Source: Limnoperna fortunei
Taxonomy: Eukaryota; Mollusca; Bivalvia; Mytilida; Modiolidae
Assembly (NCBI GenBank): GCA_944474755.1
Contig: OX104114.1
Span: 43,527,070-43,591,069, forward strand
Direction: 5' to 3'
DNA length: 64,000 nt
Part shown: piece after piece, positions 12,601-21,600 of the stretch
How the letters are laid out: each line of letters opens with the position of its first letter
Numbering within the stretch: position 1 is the stretch's first letter
Notes under the pieces: model-generated
Database searches by the model: none
Told to the model about the DNA's origin: nothing
Seen by the model: only the letters and a program-made list of their open reading frames with translations
Made by a program: the position numbers and the translations under genes

Positions 12601-15600
12601 AAATGAAAACATTGTTGCATTTCAAAACGCTGAATATTGCGAGGAAATAATTGTTGATTTCAAAATATAATTTTTGGTTCTACAAAAGGAGCATAAGCTC
12701 AGCCATACACGGCTAGCAGTTTTTATCTGTCAGGCAAAAAACCTCCACCAAAACATGAAGACTCTTACTAAAGTCCTCTTTGGCAAAGCTGATGGTGTAT
12801 AGTAGCTCAAATGTATTTCATAAACCATGTTCACCCTTTGGAAAAAAAGTTTAAAGTTATTGAGGATGTTTTTAGAATAACATCTCTCACATTAACCACA
12901 GACAAATCAAGTTTGGGACAGGTATTTTTGGTAAAATCCAATGTGGCATAAAGCTTACCCTTCATTGGTCATACCAAGTACAAAGTCTGTCCTCCAAAAT
13001 GACACAACTCGCACAAAATCCTACAGAGCAAATGACAAATATTTAATTATTTAATTAGAAAATGTGTAAAGTATATTAAATCACAGATAGCAACCACATG
13101 CAATTTTTAAAACTGGGGTTAAATCAGTAATTTCAGTAAACTTTACATTGTCAGGAGCACATTGAATGAACTCGCAGAACAAAGATGAGGAGCTAACTTA
13201 CTCCTGGCTCGAGACAGCTAACTGTCCTTAAGAGTAATGAGTAATATATGTACAATGTAACTCACATCTTTATCTGGGAATGGTAAACTTTGATAGATGA
13301 TTTTACTCTGGGACTGGTTTTCTGTTCCTTGTAATTTCCAAAATCTTATACTGGTATCCCCTCCACCTGTTACCTACATATTAAGAAAATGGAAATCTGT
13401 AAAATTATGCAAAAGTTATATATTCGGCACTTTTATTCATCAACATTTTTTCCAAATGAAGTTTTTTTTTATTAACTGTTCCATATTCCAAAGCTGTAAC
13501 TTTTTTTGACTCCCAACTGGGTTTATATCATTCATCTTTATATCAATGTATTGAAAGAATGTTTGTTTCTTAGATGAAGAAATACAGGCTGAGAAGCTCC
13601 AAGCTTTGGCAATCCTTGTCATTTACTGGAATCTCATAGTGGACAAAGCATTGATCAAGCCAATAACTAACTACTAAAGACTAAGACCAACGAGCATTGA
13701 TCAAGCCAATAACTAACTACTAAAAACTAAGACCAAAGAGCACTGATCAAGCCAATAACTAACTACTAAAGACTAAGACCAAAGAGCACTGATCAAGCCA
13801 ATAACTAACTACTAAAGACTAAGACCAACGAGCATTGATCAAGCCAATAACTAACTACTAAAGACTAAGACCAACGAGCATTGATCAAGCCAATAACTAA
13901 CTACTAAAGACTAAGACCAAAGAGCATTGATCAAGCCAATAACTAACTACTAAAGACTAAGACCAAAGAGCATTGATCAAGCCAATAACTAACTACTAAA
14001 GACTAAGACCAACGAGCATTGATCAAGCCAATAACTAACTACTAAAGACTAAGACCAACGAGCATTGATCAAGCCAATAACTAACTACTAAAGACTAAGA
14101 CCAAAGAGCATTGATCAAGCCAATAACTAACTACTAAAGACTAAGACCAACGAGCATTGATCAAGCCAATAACTAACTACTAAAAACTAAGACCAAAGAG
14201 CACTGATCAAGCCAATAACTAACTACTAAAGACTAAGACCAAAGAGCATTGATCAAGCCAATAACTAACTACTAAAGACTAAGACCAACGAGCATTGATC
14301 AAGCCAATAACTAACTACTAAAGACTAAGACCAACGAGCATTGATAAAGCCAATAACTAACTACTAAAGACTAAGACCAAAGAGCATTGATCAAGCCAAT
14401 ATCTAACTACTAAAGACTAAGACCAAAGAGCATTGATCAAGCCAATAACTAACTACTAAAGACTAAGACCAACGAGCATTGATCAAGCGATAACTAACTA
14501 CTAAAGACTAAGACCAAAGAGGCCTCAGATTTGTTGGAACACAATTCATTTTCCGCATCAGTAACATGTCCCAATCAGTGTAGTTTTTGTGAATCTTGTA
14601 TATCATTTTTTGATTGAATTAAAGTGAACAAAAAATCCCCAATTTTTTTTCCTTTATTTGTTTAAATTTGACTTCCCATTGATATGCATCTAATACATTG
14701 GTCATGCTAGGCTATACATTTCTGCATAAATATAAGCAGTAATGGTATAAATCTGAGTGCAAGTCATCAAAATTAGTGGGATCCAATTTTATCACAATTT
14801 TGTTCAATTTTTTTTTCATCATGCAAGCTGAGGAAATATCAAATCACTACATTATAATGATATGGATATATTATTGTGAGTTTCTAAGGACAATGTGTCA
14901 TCACGATGTTACAAAACAGCGACAAACAGATTACTGTTGGTTTTATTTCCCCGATCTCTTCATCCACCTTGCAGCAAGTAACTCAATGGATAATTTCAAT
15001 CTTGGCAATAACAATAACAATAATCTATATTTAATCAAACAAACACAATTATCTGGTATATGTATGCTCTTTAAATTGTTTTAATAACAGCAGAAGGTTA
15101 AAGAGGAAAGAGTGTATTCAAACTGACTCTAGTTGTTCCTTTTAGGATTTGAGTAAACAAATATCAACATCCATTATATGCTTTTAATTTCCCCATTGGT
15201 TTTGCTTTCGTGCAGTACATTGTACAATAAAAAACCAAAGTTCACTGACAAAACGGTGACAAAAATGGCTGAAAAGAAACAAAAAAAAGAATTTCAGTTA
15301 CACTTTGTCCTTAGAGTCCTTGCATGAATTTCATGCAGGATCTAAAACTATAGATTGAAAATTCTTAAAATTGTGTAAAAAGGTAATATTTTACGTTAAG
15401 GCAACCTCTAAACAAACATCCTACTAAGGAAGATTTAATTTGCCCTATTTAACAGGAAAATCATATCAACAGTGAATAAGTTTCCATCAATGTTATCTTA
15501 CCATTTAGCATTTGGTTTTACTTACAAAGAATTTTTCTTGCTCATCTGTGGCTAGGCTCCAAATGCTCTTACCCTAAAATAATATGAATATTTTAAATGA

Positions 15601-18600
15601 ATGTTTTGTACCTGGCTGATTGCATAAATTACTAGATATTTCATATTTAAACAAGGGTTATTCCATTTAAAAAGAGAGTGCAACAATGAATTCAGAAATT
15701 GACACCTTTTCATGTTTTTTTTGCATCTAATGACCATTTATGATGTACAACATAAAAAAACCTTATGCACTTATAGAATAGTTCTCTGTTTTTTTCAAAG
15801 TAAAAGTAAAATAATTAAGTCTATCATTTGCAGCATTGAGACATTTTACACACACCCAAACTGGTGATTCAATTTTATCTTCGTAATTAGTGTGATGATG
15901 AGACAGAGTTTAATTCTACAATTCTCAAGCATAATAAAGTCTTTACAACAGAACTGTCAACTTCACCCAATTATTGAAGACAAAGCATAAATCATATGAA
16001 TTCAATGTTCTACACTTTTAAAGCTGCAAATACCACCAATAACAAGATTCAAGTGCAAGAAAATGTAAAAACTAAAAAATATTATGTTAATATTAATTTT
16101 ACAATATTTAGAATATGGAGGCCCAATCTAATTAATTTTTGTCTATATTACACATTTTAAGCTTTTTAAAAAAAAATGTTCTTCTTAAATACTTACAGAT
16201 TATTACATGGCCATTTCCAAAATTGCCCTGGTATCAGCCTCGAGACTTAAATATAAGCCGCAAGGGCTGACACCAGGCTATATTGGAATGTATGTCTCCA
16301 GGGCTAATATCGATATTTGCCTTGTTCTCCAGGGCTAAAATCTATATTTGCCCTGAGGGATAATAACACACTATTACATGGGCAGATTTCCTTGTTTGCA
16401 CACTTAATGTCATAAAAGAGGTTTTAATATTCTACCGGTTACATAACTCTATTAATACAAATTAGTTGTTTGTATAATAAAACAGCTATGTATGATATCA
16501 CTGACAGAATGAAAGAATTTCAAAAGTTAGATTTAAATCACAACAAATAAGTGCAATAAAAATTACAATCTCTGTACCTTATGACCTTTGAACTTCTGAA
16601 TGAGGTCACCATTGTAATTCCACACACAACAAAGACTGTCCTGCAAAATATCCAAGAGCTCATGACGAAATAATCCACAAACAATTTTGACAGAATGTAC
16701 TGAGCCTATGAGCTCATACAAATTAAATTAGAATAATTTAGTTTCCTATTGAAAATTATGCGCATGTTAACCCAATGAAATACTTTTGTCAGCTCTGCCC
16801 CTACACTGAAATATAAGTAGCATTTATATAATATCTGGTTTGTGCATAGTTTCTTTGTTAAACATTAAAATATTTAAATTGTAAGCTTTCGTGTTGAGTT
16901 GGTATAAGTTGTTTGTTTGCTTGAATGGTGTTTAATGCCAATTTCATCAATTTTTCAGCTATATCATAGCATCTAGTTTTATTGGAGGAGGAAGTAAGAG
17001 TACCCATAGAAAACCCGACCTGGCAATCATTGTCAATTAAGATTGGAGTTAAGCGCACCCTGTCCTAAGCGAGATAACATCAGTGTTAACAGGCCATGTG
17101 ATAAAAATTAGATGACCTACCTTAACCATTTGGCCACCTAGGTACCTGAGTTGGTATCAGCAAATTAGTATTATTTGAAGTAATAGTGGATATTTGACAT
17201 TACTTCAGCTAACCAGATAATTAACTGGTTCTAGTTTAAGGTTTATCCACCAAAAAAACAATAGTTTTGGGTGCTTGGCAGAGAAGAAATTGATTACTTT
17301 GAGTTAATTGTATTGTATTAGAGGGTTTCCAACAAGTATTATAGGTTTTACTATTGCAAAATTAGTTTATCATGGAATGCACAGCTCTAGTAATGACACA
17401 CAGGTAACAATTGCATAGATCTACGAATAACTATGTAACTGGACAAGGGTCCCAGGGGACCATGAATATTGTAACTAATTGTTAAAATATCCAACAAACA
17501 CAAACACAATTTACATACCTCACCAACACTTATCATCACATCACTTAGCAAGTTTATGTCCCACACCCTGGCAGTGTGTCCATATAACACATGCAATGGT
17601 GAACTTTGACATTGTTCCCAATCAGTAAGTTCAAGATCAGTTGTAACCATTGCAACCTTTTTAGGGAATGTTAGCTGCCATATTCTAATGCTTCTATCAT
17701 CTGATACAGAACATATCTGATGTCTCTGATTATTGTAACGAATGGAAAATATTACACCCTGAAATAAACATATAACTGACATGGATCAGATTTATGACAC
17801 CATGAAAAAAAACGTATAACTGACATTGATCAGATTTATCAGTGAAATAAAAAAAAAATTGTTTAAAAAACAAATATTTTCTTTAATCAATCAAAAATGA
17901 ATAATATAACACCTTTTCTTTGTTCATGAACATTTCATGAACACTTTTTTCCAGTTTTCCTGGAATTAATTTTCCCTGTACATGACAATTTTCCAGTTTT
18001 CCTGGAATTAATTTTCCCTGTACATGACAATAAATAACTGGACTGGTGTCTTATTAAAGGCCAGCACTGATTTTTGATGTAAGAGCTGTTTTGCTTTTAT
18101 TTGGTTCTGGGTAGTAACTTTCTGTTTTTGTTTTCTGTTCGTGTTATGTCTCTGAATCCAGATCTGTAATTACGGCTCTTACTATTAAAATCCTCATTTT
18201 TTCCCTTTTGTATCTTTGAAATCTACATGCTTATTTTGTTTTGTTGTTTTTTAATGTTGTTTACCACCTTCCTTCTTGCATGCTGACAACATTAAATATA
18301 ATTCAGTTTTCATGGTATTTGCTCATGCAGTTTGAAAAGCCACTTCAACTTGTGACATTATAGAGGAAATTTTTCAGTTAAACGCTAAAAATGTATACCG
18401 GGTATATCAATTTTGTTATATAAGCAAACATCAAATTTACAGGCTTTATCAAAAATACCTGATGACCTTTGAATGTGTGCATCACAGGAGAATGTCCAGA
18501 AATGTTTTTTGTTGTCAATGGTGACCACAATAACACATGATTAAATACAGTCCCCGCAGCCAGAATCATTTTCTCCCAGTTTGTGGTAATGAACCTTGCA

Positions 18601-21600
18601 CTGTATCTGTAGTCTAGTGTTAAGAAATATACTAAATATGTGAAAGTAAACATAAATAATGGTGGCTTCGAATGTCAAGATAATGCTTTGTACCTGTATC
18701 ACAGGAAGTAAAATAGCTGATGGTTCTGTTATTCTTTGGTTTTATGCCTATTCATTAATTTTTCAGACATATCAAGGCATACAATTGCATTGGGGAAGGA
18801 AGCTAGAGTATTCATCCAAAAAGCTTCTTCCTTCACCTGGAAAACTTACAATTGTTGTCAGTTGTAATGATCAGAGTCAATTACATCATGTCCTAAGTTG
18901 GTCTGAACTTGTGCTGACACAACTAATTAATATATATGACTTACTAAATTGACTACTATCAAAGAAGGCCTACTTATAATTTCTTTGAGACTCTCAAGAC
19001 TGATAGTTAATTATATTATATATTTTAATTACAAATTTTGATTAATCCATTATCTATTATTAACAAGTGTGGACACAGAAAGATGTCTCGCCTGAATTCC
19101 GAAAAAATCACTAACGAAAAAAAATTACGTCATAAGCATTAAGTAATCATTAGCAATCTATATACCAAATACTTTCATCCTACCATGCATGGTTACAGAG
19201 GAAGTGCCCTAATCGAAAAACTTAAAAATAGTCGCTGGACCATGAAATTGAGGTCAAGGTCAGGTGACACCTACCAGACAGTCATGTACTAGTCATCAGC
19301 AACCTATATACCAAAATTGTCATCCTACCATGCATGGTTATAGAGAAACTGCTGTAACCCAAAAACTTTAACGTAGTTGCTGGACCGTGAAATTGAGGTC
19401 AAGGTCAGGTGACACCTACCAGGCAGTCATATACTATTTATCAGCAACCTATATACCAAATATTGTCATCCTACCATGCGTGGTTACAGAGGAACTGTCG
19501 TAACCCGAAAACTTTAATGTAATCGCTGTACCGTGAAATTGAGGTCAAGGTCAGGTGACACCTACCAGACAGTCATGTACTAGTAATCAGCAACCTATAT
19601 ACCAAATATTGTCATCCTACCATGCGTGCTTACAGAGGAACTGCCGTAACCCAAAAACTTTAACGTAGTCGCTGGACCGTGAAATTGAGGTCAAGGTCAG
19701 GTGACACCTACCAGACAGTTCTGTACTAGTCATCAGCAACCTATATACCAAATATTGTCATCCTACCATGCATGGTTACAGAGGACCTGCCGTAACCAAA
19801 AAACTTTTATGTAGTCGCTGGACCATGAAATTGAGGTCAAGGTCAGGTGACACCTACCAGACAGTCATGTACTAGTCATCAGCAACCTATATACCAAATA
19901 TTGTCATCCTACCATGTGTGGTTACAGAGGAACTGCCGTAACGCAAAAACTTTAACGTAGTCGCTGGACCGTTAAATTAATGTCAAGGTCAGGTGACACC
20001 TACCAGACAGTCATGTACTAGTCATCAGCAACCTATATACCAAATATTGTCATCCTACCATGCGTGGTTACAGAGGAACTGCAGTAACCCAAAAACTTTA
20101 ACGTAGTTGCTGGACCGTGAAATTGAGGTCAAGGTCAGGTGACAGGTGACTGACTGGCAAGTACTCATCAAAAGCTACCTCTGGACCAAATTTGATGGAC
20201 CTAGGGCTTGGGCTTACAAAGATATGAAGCAAGATGTCCAGTGTTTACGCCGCCACCGGATTCCCATACATATGTCTCGCCTCCAGCGACTATTGTCGCA
20301 GGCGAGACAAAAACCTTTTTATGAATGCTACAAGATATTGGCAGACTATCAAGCTTTCATAATGGTTGCTGCAGAAAGATTTTGAAAGTTTTCTGGCCAA
20401 ACAAGATTACCAATACAGAAATGTACAAGCGAGACAGATGACATGAGAGTAATATTGGCAAAAACGAGATGGAGATGGATTAGAAAACAACCCAGTAACA
20501 TCACTAGAGGACAGCATTAAGATGGACACCTGATGTTAAAAGGAAACAAGGCCATACAAACATAACATAGAGAAGAACAGTAGAAAAAGAAACATAGAAC
20601 ATTGGATTGACATGGGGAGAAGCTGAGAACATCCCTGGAAAGCCCTCGTCCTTGTCCTATGTGTCCTCGGGCATAAAAACCTGCTGCACTGCACTGAATT
20701 GAAATGCAGTTACTGATTCCACATTATGTCTTCAGTAGGATACAGTATACTATTTTCTTCACATTGTACAATGTCCAGGATCTGTCCACAATCACTGTCC
20801 CATCTGACAATAGTATTGTGTGCCAAGGCAAACACTACCTGGTTGTTTCTACCTTCTTGGTTCTGGAATATAAATAGATTTATGTTGAAACTGTATTTGT
20901 AGTCCTATGTCAGGAATACCATTCTTATTTAGGAGACCAATTCAAAATTTGATTAGAACATGTAAAAGAATATTTTATTTTGAAAGATTCATCTACTTTA
21001 ACGAGTTCTGTTTTCCAAGTCATCAAAGCAACTAGGAAATTAAATTTCACATAGTACATGTACCGATATTCAATGCCCCAAAGAAAAAAATGTAAATAAG
21101 TAACCAATTTGTCTTCATCATAAATTTAATGTTTGTTGTCAACATTAAAAAACCAATCCTTTCCCTTCTGTCCTGGATGAAAAAGTTCACAAATAAAATA
21201 ACAAATTTTATCATAGGTAAATATGTAATAGATATGGTTAGGTCCATGTTTTGCTACAGAAAACTACCAAAATTAATTTGATCAAAATGTTTTGCTACAA
21301 AAAACTACCAAAATTAATTTGATCAAAAATAAAATCTTTTCACAATACTACCAGGTATGGCACCATTCTGTTATAAGCAATTCTAGTGTGAACAGTAAGT
21401 GATTTTGTATTCATCAATTTTTGTGATAAACGGAGGACAAAATGAATAGGTCTCCCTCTAAATGTGGGTGATGTAATAATTCAATGCAAGGGGACTGGGT
21501 GGCCGAGTGGTTAAGGTAGTTAGTCTACTATTGATCACGTGGTCTGTCAACACTGAGGTTGCGGGTTTGAGTCTCACTGTGGGCAGGGTACACTTGACTC

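Noticed and set aside
12664..12800. Extra WDR6 exon between exons 10 and 11
   Set aside because: Not needed: using the upstream TTTTAG acceptor of exon 11 restores phase and the expected spacing of the family.
13634..14515. CRISPR-like regular repeats
   Set aside because: Units are direct tandem repeats without unique spacers, in an intron of an animal gene.
21489..21570. tRNA gene suggested by A and B boxes
   Set aside because: The boxes belong to the head of a dispersed SINE with a long non-tRNA body and a CAAAC tail. The cloverleaf is not maintained, and several copies exist in the window.
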